A DNA stretch of 64,000 nucleotides, taken from GCA-2794515 sp034436155 (GTDB lineage Bacteria > Chloroflexota > Anaerolineae > Aggregatilineales > Phototrophicaceae). The first letter of the stretch is position 1. Each line of letters starts with the position of its first letter. A program made the translations under genes and the position numbers. The stretch lies in the NCBI GenBank assembly GCA_034436155.1, contig DAOTVP010000061.1, positions 1 through 64,000 of the forward strand. Reading direction: 5' to 3'. Of the stretch, positions 18,297 to 26,905 are shown piece by piece. The notes beneath the pieces are model-generated. The model worked only from the letters and a program-made list of their open reading frames with translations, ran no database searches and was not told the origin of the DNA.

Positions 18297-19943
18297 TTAT
18301 TCATAACGATAAACCCACACATCTCGAAAACGGTAAACTGGACGTAAGCGTTGCGTGCAAACCCCTGCGCCAAGTTGTGCTTCTTGCGGTCCCCAAATGA
18401 CATAGGTGACACGATATTGATTCGACCGAAAACTATAATCGCCATTCAACAAACGGTCGTCACATTGCGAAAGGGAACTTGCCTGATACCATTTGATAAC
18501 CGCCTGACGTTTATAACTGGCTTGGGTGGTGATGGATGGATGCCCATAAACCACATAGCCACCTGTCCACGCAGGCAACCATAAACTGGTGTTGGGTGAT
18601 GCCAGCACGACCGCCCGTTGGTTATTCATCTGTCCGCGTAGCCACGCGAAGGCGCTTAGATATTCGCGTTCCAAGACAACCCCCTCAGTGCTATCGACTT
18701 GCGGATCAAATACAATTGGATAGATTGGGGTAATCAACACGAAGAGATGACTCGCGCCGACAATCGGTAACATGGCAACAAAGAGTCGCATTTGCCACTT
18801 ACGCTTCACAAAATTGAACCAAAAATCGACAATCGAGCGTGTGGCAAAATATCCGAGTGGCAACATCAACCCCAGCAAAAAATGTTCCTGCCCCACGACA
18901 GGTAAATAGGCACAACCAATCATCACCAATAACCAGATGAACATAAACTGGTCGCCATCGCGGTTAAATCGACGTAGAACACGGCGTAGGGCGGGCAAAG
19001 CAATCACCAACGGAAATATCAGTGCCAAGAATAATAAAAGGGGCGATGGTGGTAATGCGCCTTGTTGTCGCCAAATTTCTTGAACGACACCATTATTTTG
19101 ATACACCATCATATAATAGACCAATATCGGCAAAGCAGGGATAACAAATAATGAGAGCCACTGTAAATTGGCTTCTTTGATTTTGCGTTCATCGACCAAA
19201 TCCACCACCAGATTAATCACAAAGGCAATCAATAGGGGGATATAAGCGAAAGGATACAACAGCATTAAAGCCAACACACCACCAAAAACCAATGCACCAC
19301 CATTATTGATATTGGGCGATGCGGTCTGATTTGGTCTGAAGATGAGGATAATCACACTGACTAAAAGTGCCACCGTTGCAATGGCTAAAGGCAGATGCAC
19401 ATTGGTCAATGCGCTAAAAAAGGGATAGGCATACGGCACTTGTAAATCGATATAATCAAACGCCTGAGTGAGCGGGACGAGTATCCACCCCGCCCCACTG
19501 ACGGCAATCACGAACACAAAAAAGATGCGCCGTGTGCGTACCCGCGTCCAGATATGCGATGCGAGTTGATAAATGGTCAGATACATAAAAATCGATGCGC
19601 CCACCCGCGCCAGATGAAACATCACAATCGGCGAAAAACCAGTCAGGCGTGCCAAATGCCCTAAAAGTGTATAGAGGGGTTCAATAAATACCCCACCATG
19701 TGGTTCTGGGGTATGCAGATAATACATCAACCAGCGACCACTGACCCCCTGTTCCATCATCGCCAGATAGGTGGCGCTATTTTGATAATCGTGTAATGCG
19801 CCCATAAAACGCCACGGGCTATCGTTAATTGTCAATAGAACCCATAAAAACGGGAAGAAGGCGATAAGCGCCAAACCCACACTGATGATAATCACCCATC
19901 GCCATTCCGATGCTGTAATATGACCTGTGTAATCTGATTGCAT
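18297..19943 (-). CDS. Polytopic membrane protein of the polysaccharide block
   Basis: Membrane protein of 548 residues with about twelve helices and a C-terminal soluble part of about 130 residues. The first loop has SPWRFMGALHDYQNSATYLAMMEQG, with an acidic residue in the position used by GT-C enzymes, followed by HTPEPHGGVFIEPLYTLLGHL. The C-terminal region (VVLASPNTSLWLPAWTGGYVVYGHPSITT) resembles the extracellular domain of other membrane transferases. I choose the ATG ending at 19943 because AAGGTG lies six bases upstream; a GTG three codons earlier is weaker. It lies 23 bases upstream of the sugar phosphotransferase and is probably cotranscribed. Confidence 0.68.
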   Translation of the reverse strand: MQSDYTGHITASEWRWVIIISVGLALIAFFPFLWVLLTINDSPWRFMGALHDYQNSATYLAMMEQGVSGRWLMYYLHTPEPHGGVFIEPLYTLLGHLARLTGFSPIVMFHLARVGASIFMYLTIYQLASHIWTRVRTRRIFFVFVIAVSGAGWILVPLTQAFDYIDLQVPYAYPFFSALTNVHLPLAIATVALLVSVIILIFRPNQTASPNINNGGALVFGGVLALMLLYPFAYIPLLIAFVINLVVDLVDERKIKEANLQWLSLFVIPALPILVYYMMVYQNNGVVQEIWRQQGALPPSPLLLFLALIFPLVIALPALRRVLRRFNRDGDQFMFIWLLVMIGCAYLPVVGQEHFLLGLMLPLGYFATRSIVDFWFNFVKRKWQMRLFVAMLPIVGASHLFVLITPIYPIVFDPQVDSTEGVVLEREYLSAFAWLRGQMNNQRAVVLASPNTSLWLPAWTGGYVVYGHPSITTQASYKRQAVIKWYQASSLSQCDDRLLNGDYSFRSNQYRVTYVIWGPQEAQLGAGVCTQRLRPVYRFRDVWVYRYE

Positions 19944-20095
19944 CCATCCCACCTTCTTTATTCGTATAAAAACGCAAATTGGTTTAGAATAATATCACAA
20001 TGATGTGTGGTCACATTTTTCTCTATCTTAGCGCAAAAAGCCATAAACCGCACGTCATGGTCTTGATTGATTGGTCACATAAAGGATAAAAGCCG

Positions 20096-20803
20096 ATGCT
20101 GTCGCAAGCAGAAGCGTTATATGCGCTCCAAAAAATTGATGTGTCCTTACTCAAACATCGTAAACGCCTCGCCGAAATTCAGGCGCTTTTGGCGAATAAC
20201 GAACAGGTCAAAAATGCCCAACAAGCCGTTGATAATGCCACCCATAAATTGAACCCCTTACGTGCCAAAGCCAAAGACATCGATTTAGAACTCCAAGCCA
20301 CCCAAAATAAACATAAAACCAGCGAAGACCGCTTGTATAGCGGGTTGGTCAAAAATCCTAAAGAACTTCAAGATTTACAAAACGAGATTACATCGCTCAA
20401 ACATCGGATCGCAACACTCGAAGACCACGCCCTCGAAGCGATGATGATGGTCGAAGAAGCCACCGATGCGCTCCATTTGGCAGAAGAGGCGCTTCAAGTG
20501 GCAATTAGCGAAGCCGAACAACAAAACCGCGATTTGTTATCCGAAAAAAATCGGCTTGAAAAAGATGTCGAAGCCTTAAATTCACAACGCGACAAAGCCA
20601 TACAAGCAGTGACGGCAGATAACCTCAAAACGTATGAAAATCTGCGCCCCAAAAAGGCGAACCAACCGGTAGCGATTTTACGCAATGGCAGTTGTACGCT
20701 ATGTGGCATCGAACAAACAGGGTTTATTGTTGATAATGTGCGTAAAGCCAAAGACTTGGTTTTTTGTTTAGGCTGTGGTCGCATTTTGGTCGAAATGTTG
20801 TAA
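20096..20803 (+). CDS. Coiled-coil zinc-ribbon protein (DUF164 / zf-RING_7)
   Basis: A 235-residue protein made of a long antiparallel coiled coil (residues 5-175) and a C-terminal zinc ribbon with CTLCGIEQTGF and CLGCGRILVEML, giving four Cys ligands as two CxxC pairs. SEDRLYSGLVKNPKELQDLQNEI is the conserved hairpin turn of the DUF164 family, whose members are linked to nucleic-acid binding in some bacteria. The family is widespread but its precise function is not settled. It lies 23 bases upstream of the NACHT protein on the same strand and is probably cotranscribed. Confidence 0.88.
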   Translation: MLSQAEALYALQKIDVSLLKHRKRLAEIQALLANNEQVKNAQQAVDNATHKLNPLRAKAKDIDLELQATQNKHKTSEDRLYSGLVKNPKELQDLQNEITSLKHRIATLEDHALEAMMMVEEATDALHLAEEALQVAISEAEQQNRDLLSEKNRLEKDVEALNSQRDKAIQAVTADNLKTYENLRPKKANQPVAILRNGSCTLCGIEQTGFIVDNVRKAKDLVFCLGCGRILVEML

Positions 20804-20826
20804 ATTGTATAAAGGGATACGGTATT

Positions 20827-23529
20827 ATGGCAGACATAATTATAGATGTGAATTTTGGTCTGGGTGTCCTCACCGGTTGGGGGACGGCGTATGCGTTGTA
20901 TCGGGCGCGACACTTTTTATCTGGCGCGACAGAATCGGTTACACATCGTGCCTCTACCGCACAAGAATTTGCCAAACGGACGGCGGATGCCCGTTATATC
21001 AACGACCTCATCCGCCATATCCAAAAAGACCATCTGGCGGGCGAGCATATCCCACTCTCTGACATTTTGATAGAACCGCGTTTTATCCCCGCTCAACCCC
21101 TGCTCGCGCCACAAGATGAAGATTTGGTGCGCGATATTTTTCATGTTGTGCCGATTGTGCCAGACCACCCTTATCTTCATGCACCATATAATATCCCTAC
21201 CATGAGCATCGCCGAATTAAATAACGGCGCGAAAGCGGTTGTATTGCTGGGCGAAGTCGGTAGTGGGCGCACCACCACCCTCCATACCATCGCGCTTTGG
21301 AGTTTGGGCATCGTCAAATTTGACCCACCCGTGGATGTGGTACAAGAACGCCTGAATCAAGAGGTCAAGTTCAAAACCGAAGCGCAACATGCCCAAAGTT
21401 ATAAAGATCGCATTACGATGGATGATTTGGCAAAAGATGCCATTGAAAAGAGTAAAGCGGGCGAAAATCAGAGCGCACCCAAAGCCAGTGCCAATCGATC
21501 TTTCAAACAACTCACGCCGATGTATGCCCACTTAACCGAAATCGCCTTGTTCATTGAGGGACTTGGCAAAGATATAGACCCCGCCGAACCACTTGTTCGC
21601 GCATTACAGACCTACAGTGGTTATGTCACATCCAAGACCATCCCGCGCAATATTTATCAGCGCCTCAACGAGGGCAAAGCCTTGTTGTTATTCGATGGCT
21701 ACGATGAATTATCGCTCCATCATCAATCGCTGGTGAACACTTGGCTAAAGGCATTTTTGGGGCAATACGATGACAATTTCATCATCGTCACCGCCAAACC
21801 ACACGGATATGGTCAACTGATGCACATCGGGTTTAGCCCGGTCTTTTTACGCCCCCTCGATGACACATCGGCAGATGCGTTGGTGGATAAATGGGCGAAT
21901 CAATGGAGCAAAATCGCCCGCAGGCGGGGCGATATTCCCACCGTAACGTTGGAGCGTGTGCGCGATAAAAACCGAGCGTATACCCCGCTTGAACTGACTG
22001 CCAAAATTTGGGCGATGTTCGATAGTCCAGAGCGCGAGAGCATCGGCGAGTGGTTGCCATTTTTAGCATCACAATATTTAGGCAACCTCAAACTCGACTC
22101 GGTGAAAGAACAACTAGGACGGGCGGCATTATTACAACTCGAAGAAGGGTTCATCACAGTGGAACGACTCGACCCAATTTTACGTGGTGAAGCGATTGAA
22201 ACACCGATTGTCGAAGCCGAAACCAGCGAAGAAGATTGGGATCACATTATCGCTGATGCTGACACACCAATCGCCGAAGAAACCAAACCCCAATCCAAAA
22301 AATCTGGCGAAAAATCTTCATCCAGTCACAAAGAATTGAGCCAATTTTTGAATTCGCTCGAAAAAAGTGGGTTATTAATTAATTTTGGAGATGCGTATTA
22401 TCAATTTAAGCATCCATTTTTGGCGATGTATTTTGCCAGTTTCGTGTTGCCCAATTTCGAGACCGAAGAATTATTGGCGCTCACACACCTACCTGCATGG
22501 CGCGAGGCGTTGGCACTCAGCAATTTGCACCACCCACTAGATAGTCTGGTGATGGCACGCCTTTCACAACCCGCCGATGTGTTGTATAACACCCATTTAG
22601 AACTCGCCCGATGGCTGAAATACGCGGGCAAGGTCAAATGGCATGCAAGTGTGTTAAAAGCACTGGGCAATGCGTTTGTGCAACCCAATCAATACCCACT
22701 CATCCGTGAACGGATTGTCGCGGCACTGGTCGGTACACGCGATAAAAACGTCATGCGAATTTTTGCGCGTGGCTTGCGCGATGCAACACCCGATGTACGC
22801 CGTTTGTCGTGTTTGGGTTTGGGCGCACTGCGTGCCGATGAAGCCATCCGCGATATTACCAGTTTGCTCGCCGATGTCGATGCCGATGTGGCGCTGGCAG
22901 CTGGGTTAGCATTGGGCGCAATTGGCACACAAGACGCGCTCGAAGAGATGGTCGGAGTCCTCACAACAGCATCCGAAGCCTTGCGCCAAGCGGTTGCAGA
23001 AGCCTTTGCCGCTTTGCCCAAAGATGGGTATCCTGTGTTATACGATGCCATTTCGCATGAAGATTTGATGGTACGGCGGGCGGCGGTATTTGGATTGCGC
23101 CGTATCAACACCGCATGGGCGTTGGTGGCGGTGTATAAAGCCTCGACAGAAGATGATGAATGGTATGTGCGTTCCGCCGCCGAACAAGCCTTTTTGGATA
23201 TGCAATTTGGGCAAACAGCAACGGGTGTACAACCGATACCCAATGTCGAGTCGTTGGAGTGGTTACGCGACTGGATTGCCAGTTTGGGCGATGCCGCCAA
23301 GCGCATTACGGCGGGTGGCGATGCGTTATTACGCAAGGCGCTCGAAGAAGGGGATGTCGAAATTCAAGCCTTATCGGTGGCGAATATCGGACAATTGGGC
23401 ATCACCCATCAAGCCGATGCGTTATATGCGGCGTTACGCCACCGTGAAGCAGTTGTACGCGCCGCCGCCCATTTGGGATTAAGCCACTTACAAGCGCAAA
23501 TGGGCGTATCGTTGCCCGCGCCAATGTAA
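20827..23529 (+). CDS. Membrane-anchored NACHT-type NTPase with HEAT repeats
   Basis: STAND-class NTPase of 900 residues. A hydrophobic stretch near residues 8-26 could anchor the N-terminus in the membrane. The NTPase has Walker A GEVGSGRTT (142-150), in which the usual Lys is Arg, and Walker B LLLFDGYDELS (286-296) with the acidic D-G-x-D-E arrangement of NACHT proteins. A charged low-complexity insert (SEEDWDHIIADADTPIAEE) lies near residue 470. From about residue 640 the protein is HEAT-type helical repeats (PDVRRLSCLGLGALR, ADVALAAGLALGAIG, MVRRAAVFGLRRI, VVRAAAHLGLSHL). Bacterial NACHT proteins include antiphage sensors, but a housekeeping signalling role is equally possible. ATG at 20827 is chosen over an upstream in-frame TTG. 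Confidence 0.82.
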   Translation: MADIIIDVNFGLGVLTGWGTAYALYRARHFLSGATESVTHRASTAQEFAKRTADARYINDLIRHIQKDHLAGEHIPLSDILIEPRFIPAQPLLAPQDEDLVRDIFHVVPIVPDHPYLHAPYNIPTMSIAELNNGAKAVVLLGEVGSGRTTTLHTIALWSLGIVKFDPPVDVVQERLNQEVKFKTEAQHAQSYKDRITMDDLAKDAIEKSKAGENQSAPKASANRSFKQLTPMYAHLTEIALFIEGLGKDIDPAEPLVRALQTYSGYVTSKTIPRNIYQRLNEGKALLLFDGYDELSLHHQSLVNTWLKAFLGQYDDNFIIVTAKPHGYGQLMHIGFSPVFLRPLDDTSADALVDKWANQWSKIARRRGDIPTVTLERVRDKNRAYTPLELTAKIWAMFDSPERESIGEWLPFLASQYLGNLKLDSVKEQLGRAALLQLEEGFITVERLDPILRGEAIETPIVEAETSEEDWDHIIADADTPIAEETKPQSKKSGEKSSSSHKELSQFLNSLEKSGLLINFGDAYYQFKHPFLAMYFASFVLPNFETEELLALTHLPAWREALALSNLHHPLDSLVMARLSQPADVLYNTHLELARWLKYAGKVKWHASVLKALGNAFVQPNQYPLIRERIVAALVGTRDKNVMRIFARGLRDATPDVRRLSCLGLGALRADEAIRDITSLLADVDADVALAAGLALGAIGTQDALEEMVGVLTTASEALRQAVAEAFAALPKDGYPVLYDAISHEDLMVRRAAVFGLRRINTAWALVAVYKASTEDDEWYVRSAAEQAFLDMQFGQTATGVQPIPNVESLEWLRDWIASLGDAAKRITAGGDALLRKALEEGDVEIQALSVANIGQLGITHQADALYAALRHREAVVRAAAHLGLSHLQAQMGVSLPAPM

Positions 23530-23551
23530 TCCGATTTTAGTATATGCAATA

Positions 23552-23584
23552 TAGGGCGGATATACGCTACGCTAATCCGCCCTA
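23552..23584. repeat. REP-like palindrome
   Basis: TAGGGCGGAT at 23552-23561 pairs with ATCCGCCCTA at 23575-23584, enclosing a 13-base centre. No U-tract follows. It lies in the 167-base gap between the NACHT gene and a convergent lipoprotein gene. The rest of that gap holds a degenerate GTGCGAAGCAC palindrome near 23643 and no gene. The outer arms resemble those at 43221-43256. Confidence 0.6.
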
Positions 23585-23696
23585 CACACTTAAAAATTTA
23601 TCCCCGCTTTGAAAATATCGTGTCTGTACAGGACGATTAATTAGTGCGAAGCACGTATATCGCCCCTAAATATGCCATGATTTGCAGTATCCGAAT

Positions 23697-24515
23697 TCAC
23701 ACATCATCAGGGGTGCTTTCAACTGGAATATCACTCGGCAAGACCTCTTGACCAAGTGGGCATGGCACAATGCGTTCACTATCTGTATGGAAGGCATATA
23801 ACGCCTCACCGACCTGTAACACCATCCGAAAACCGTCTATTGTCTGTTCGATATACGTCTGACGCGGATCTGGACAGCCTAAACTGGTATCTGACCATGT
23901 ATAAGGGGTGATTTCTATTGGACGCATACGCCGTTCTATAATATCAAACTGCGTTGCCAAACGGCGTTGCGCCAATGCGACCAATTCTACGGCGAGCGGG
24001 TCTATCAACAAACGCACATCTACGGGTAAATTATTAGTCGGATAAATCGCGCATAACACCAACAATTGTCCCGTATCAGTATGATAATCGTAAACCTGTT
24101 CACCCGCCGTCACCAGCACCCAAAACCCATCTATACGGCGGATATTTGGCGATGGAGATGGCTCACAGCCCAGCGTAGGTGATTGTTCCCAACGCATGGG
24201 GACGATCGTTATATCTTCGATGATGTCACCGCGATTCAGGCGCATTTGCACATCATTTTGCACGAAATTCAACATTTGCGCCGATGAATCCTGCGGGGTT
24301 GGGGTGATTAAATCGGCGGGGCTAAGGCGCGGTTCTACGGTAGGGGTATCGGTTGGCGGGAGCGGGGTTGATGTGGGCAAAACGGGGCTGAGAGGCAAGG
24401 TTGCGATAGGCGTGCTGATAGGATCGGGTGTGCATCCGACAAAAAACAACACAATCAATATCAAAAGGGCGAAACGATGTTCACCCTTACGAATGATAGG
24501 GACTTTGTGTTTCAC
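23697..24515 (-). CDS. Lipoprotein with duplicated LGC domain
   Basis: Lipoprotein of 272 residues: basic N-terminus, hydrophobic core and lipobox FFVGC near residue 28, followed by a Pro/Thr-rich linker. Two similar units follow. One has MRWEQSPTLGCEPSPS, then DGFWVLVTAGEQVYDYHTDTG and a closing LLVLC. The other has YTWSDTSLGCPDPRQTY, then DGFRMVLQVGEALYAFHTDSE and IVPC. Each unit has two Cys suited to a disulfide. I do not recognise the family by name. The start is a GTG 9 bases after the yggU stop, the only reasonable start before the signal sequence. It is probably the last gene of the yfiH-yggS-yggT-yggU transcript. Confidence 0.7.
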   Translation of the reverse strand: MKHKVPIIRKGEHRFALLILIVLFFVGCTPDPISTPIATLPLSPVLPTSTPLPPTDTPTVEPRLSPADLITPTPQDSSAQMLNFVQNDVQMRLNRGDIIEDITIVPMRWEQSPTLGCEPSPSPNIRRIDGFWVLVTAGEQVYDYHTDTGQLLVLCAIYPTNNLPVDVRLLIDPLAVELVALAQRRLATQFDIIERRMRPIEITPYTWSDTSLGCPDPRQTYIEQTIDGFRMVLQVGEALYAFHTDSERIVPCPLGQEVLPSDIPVESTPDDV

Positions 24516-24523
24516 GAGATTGG

Positions 24524-24841
24524 TTATTCTGCGACAGGTTTATTAAATTTTTGATCTATCAAATTGGTCGAAATGCCTTCTACACTAACAAGTTTATCGC
24601 GTTCTTTTTCGCCTGCAACAATTTCGATTTTATCGAGACTAACCCCTAATTCACGCGAGAGAAAATTGACCAATTCGGTATTGGCTTCGGGGTCGCCAGC
24701 CGATTGTGCCACAAGGCGGACGCGCAATGCCCCATCTTCTTGGACACCCACGGCTTCGGTTTGGGCGCATCGTGTGACCACACGCACCGTAAATGCCGCG
24801 CCAGAGGTTGCATCTGTAATCTTAAATGGACGATTCGTCAT
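24524..24841 (-). CDS. yggU: YggU/DUF167 family protein
   Basis: Small 105-residue protein of the UPF0235/DUF167 family. It shows the family layout: FTVRVVTRCAQTEAVGVQEDGALRVRL, then ANTELVNFLSRELGVSLDKIEIVAGEKERDKLVSVEG. The usual proline-aspartate-glycine turn before the conserved Ala-Asn is changed here to QSAGDPEAN. Biochemical function is unknown; it is commonly found beside yggT and yggS, as here. The ATG start is clear, and the stop lies eight bases before the GTG of the following lipoprotein. Confidence 0.85.
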   Translation of the reverse strand: MTNRPFKITDATSGAAFTVRVVTRCAQTEAVGVQEDGALRVRLVAQSAGDPEANTELVNFLSRELGVSLDKIEIVAGEKERDKLVSVEGISTNLIDQKFNKPVAE

Positions 24842-24947
24842 GAGAGATTTCCCTTCATGGTAAAATGCAGAATCTGATGTTAGCTTTATTTTACCTGATT
24901 TTCACAATTCGTGACACAACATTTCTGAAAAATCGGTTTGATAAGCC

Positions 24948-25208
24948 TTAGAATGTGGCGATAATGATGCGTGTAAATAACGTCAGCCCAATCATGACCA
25001 CAATCGGGCTAAAATCGAACATGCCCATATCGGGAAATTGTTGGCGCAAAAAGTTGCGAACAGGCGCTAAAACCGGTTCGGTGATGTCATATAAAAAGCG
25101 CACAGGCGGGCTATAGGGGTTAATATCAGGAAACCAGCTAATCAACACCCGCGCCAAAATGATAAAACTATAGATGTTGACCATCCAAACCAACAATTGA
25201 ATTAACAT
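24948..25208 (-). CDS. yggT: YggT family membrane protein
   Basis: An 86-residue integral membrane protein with two hydrophobic segments (residues 3-25 and about 62-84). It carries the YggT signature RVLISWFPDINPYSPPVRFLYDITEPVLAPVR. YggT proteins are single-unit here, as in Gram-positives and Chloroflexi; proteobacterial versions are duplicated. The family is tied to cell-division loci and osmotic tolerance in some bacteria. A 106-base gap separates it from yggU, and 76 bases from yggS. Confidence 0.92.
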   Translation of the reverse strand: MLIQLLVWMVNIYSFIILARVLISWFPDINPYSPPVRFLYDITEPVLAPVRNFLRQQFPDMGMFDFSPIVVMIGLTLFTRIIIATF

Positions 25209-25284
25209 ACCACTATCCTCAAAGTCTAATCCATCAAAGTATTTCTATGGTAGCGCACAAATATAAAAATGAGATAAGTATTGC

Positions 25285-25998
25285 TCACCGTTCACCAAAA
25301 ATGGCACGCCCTACCCTGATGATCGTCGCCCCTTCTTCGATTGCCACCATAAAATCATCGGTCATGCCCATGCTCAGGTGGGGTAAGGCGATATTGAGAT
25401 CATCGGCGAGCGCATCACGCAATTGGCGTAATCCCGCAAATACGGGGCGAGTCGAATTCGGATCATCTGTGATAAACGCCATCGTCATCAAGCCAATCAC
25501 CTGTATATGAGGCAATACGCAAATTTGGCGGATATTGTTCCATAAGTCTCGGCGCACATCGGTATTATTCATCCAATTCACTGCCCCAAAACCACTTTTC
25601 GATTCTTCACCCGATATATTGATTTGAATCAGCACATCCAACGCGGGTTTTTCGGTTTTGGCTATGGTATCGGCTAATTTCTGTGCCAGATGAAGGCTAT
25701 CTATCGAATGAACAGTCGAAAAATAAGAGGGGACTTCCTTCGCCTTTCGGCTTTGGATATGCCCTATCATGTGCCACACAATATCGAGATGCGATAATGG
25801 CGGATATTTATCGCGCATTTCTTCGACCCGATTTTCACCAAAATGCCGTTGCCCCGCGTTGTATGCCTGAATGATGTCACTGATAGCATGTTGTTTGCTG
25901 ACGGCGACCAATGTCACCTCAGACGGATTGCGATTTGCATTGGCGCAAGCGGTTGCGATTTGCGCTTGAACGTGTTTGAGGTTATCTGTGATGCTCAT
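25285..25998 (-). CDS. yggS: Pyridoxal phosphate homeostasis protein YggS
   Basis: PLP-binding protein of the YggS/PROSC family, 237 residues, a single TIM barrel. The PLP Lys is in VTLVAVSKQHAISDI (K35). Other family motifs are HFGENRVEEMRDKYP, WHMIGHIQSRKAKEV, VHSIDSLHLAQKL and the C-terminal LSMGMTDDFMVAIEEGATIIRVGRAIFG. It balances free PLP and has no known enzymatic turnover. The start ATG overlaps the yfiH stop by four bases (ATGA), showing a translationally coupled pair. Confidence 0.95.
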   Translation of the reverse strand: MSITDNLKHVQAQIATACANANRNPSEVTLVAVSKQHAISDIIQAYNAGQRHFGENRVEEMRDKYPPLSHLDIVWHMIGHIQSRKAKEVPSYFSTVHSIDSLHLAQKLADTIAKTEKPALDVLIQINISGEESKSGFGAVNWMNNTDVRRDLWNNIRQICVLPHIQVIGLMTMAFITDDPNSTRPVFAGLRQLRDALADDLNIALPHLSMGMTDDFMVAIEEGATIIRVGRAIFGER

Positions 25999-26777
25999 AA
26001 ACTCATCACCACCCCAAAACGCCCTGTGCGCCCTTTTTCGGCGCGATGCGAATAAAATTCATCCAGACGGGTGGCGGTGCATATGCCCGCGATTTCGATA
26101 TGTGTATCAGATAACCCAATCCACAATAAATCGCGCTTATTGGCTTCCCAGAGGTTAAAATAAGCGGTGTTATCGGCGGGGTCATAGCGAATCAGACCTT
26201 CGATCGTGCCGAAATAGGCACGCACTGCCTCGACCACTTCAGCACCAACCTGATATTTATCGGGACCGATGGATGCACCAATGCCCGCACGAATATCTTC
26301 TGGTGAACATCCATAGGCGGTCATCATCGTCTTGACAACACTCGCGCCAATGCCCAACACCGTCCCGCGCCAGCCTGCATGACCGATCCCAATCACCCGT
26401 TTTACGGGGTCATGAAATAAAAGCGGGGTACAATCGGCATAGCGCATAACCAATGCTAAATTGGGGGTATTTGTGACCATGCCATCGGCAACCGCCACCC
26501 AACGCCGATTTCGGACGGGGGCATCCACGATCACCGTATCCGCGCCATGTGCCAGCCATGTGGTACAGGTTTGGTCAATATCGACAGCCATCGCTTCATA
26601 CATCAATAGATGATTTTGGCGCACCGCCTCGACCGAATCGCCCACAGTGCCACCTAAATTCAAACCATGCCATACGCCTTGACTGATACCGCCCAAACGG
26701 GTGAACATGCCATGTTTGAGCGCCCCGAATCCTTCGAATTGATAATACTTGAGCGCCCCATATCGTTTTGCTATCAC
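25995..26777 (-). CDS. yfiH: YfiH-family purine nucleoside phosphorylase/peptidoglycan editing factor
   Basis: Multicopper-oxidase-fold enzyme of the YfiH/LACC1 family, 260 residues. Its zinc-site residues appear in TTWLAHGADTVIV, MRYADCTPLLFHD and VIGIGHAGWRGTVLG. YfiH homologues cleave adenosine/inosine, and in Escherichia coli the protein is also called PgeF for its effect on peptidoglycan composition. The start is GTG at 26777 with AGGAG nine bases upstream; there is no ATG before the conserved N-terminus. First gene of the leftward yfiH-yggS-yggT-yggU run. Confidence 0.93.
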   Translation of the reverse strand: MIAKRYGALKYYQFEGFGALKHGMFTRLGGISQGVWHGLNLGGTVGDSVEAVRQNHLLMYEAMAVDIDQTCTTWLAHGADTVIVDAPVRNRRWVAVADGMVTNTPNLALVMRYADCTPLLFHDPVKRVIGIGHAGWRGTVLGIGASVVKTMMTAYGCSPEDIRAGIGASIGPDKYQVGAEVVEAVRAYFGTIEGLIRYDPADNTAYFNLWEANKRDLLWIGLSDTHIEIAGICTATRLDEFYSHRAEKGRTGRFGVVMSL

Positions 26778-26838
26778 GATTTACTGCTCCTAATTACGCC
26801 TAAAATTCATATTTTCTACACAATGTTAGCCAGATTGC

Positions 26839-26867
26839 TTGCATAGAGTCGGTTTGTGATTTATACT
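26839..26867 (+). promoter_or_regulatory. Sigma70-type promoter candidate for the two-component pair
   Basis: TTGCAT (26839-26844), a 17-base spacer and TATACT (26862-26867) give a good sigma70-like promoter. Start of transcription would be near 26874, about 32 bases before the regulator ATG. Confidence 0.6.
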
Positions 26868-26905
26868 GCCTGTAGGAGTGAGCGTTGTCAATATAGTGGA
26901 TAACA

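Noticed and set aside
20764..20826. N-terminal extension of the NACHT protein from an in-frame TTG
   Set aside because: It overlaps the end of the zinc-ribbon gene; the ATG at 20827 has a purine-rich site and starts the hydrophobic anchor.
22689..23336. Open frame of 215 residues antisense to the HEAT repeats of the NACHT protein
   Set aside because: Ala/Ser-rich shadow of the repeated codon pattern; no motif, no promoter.
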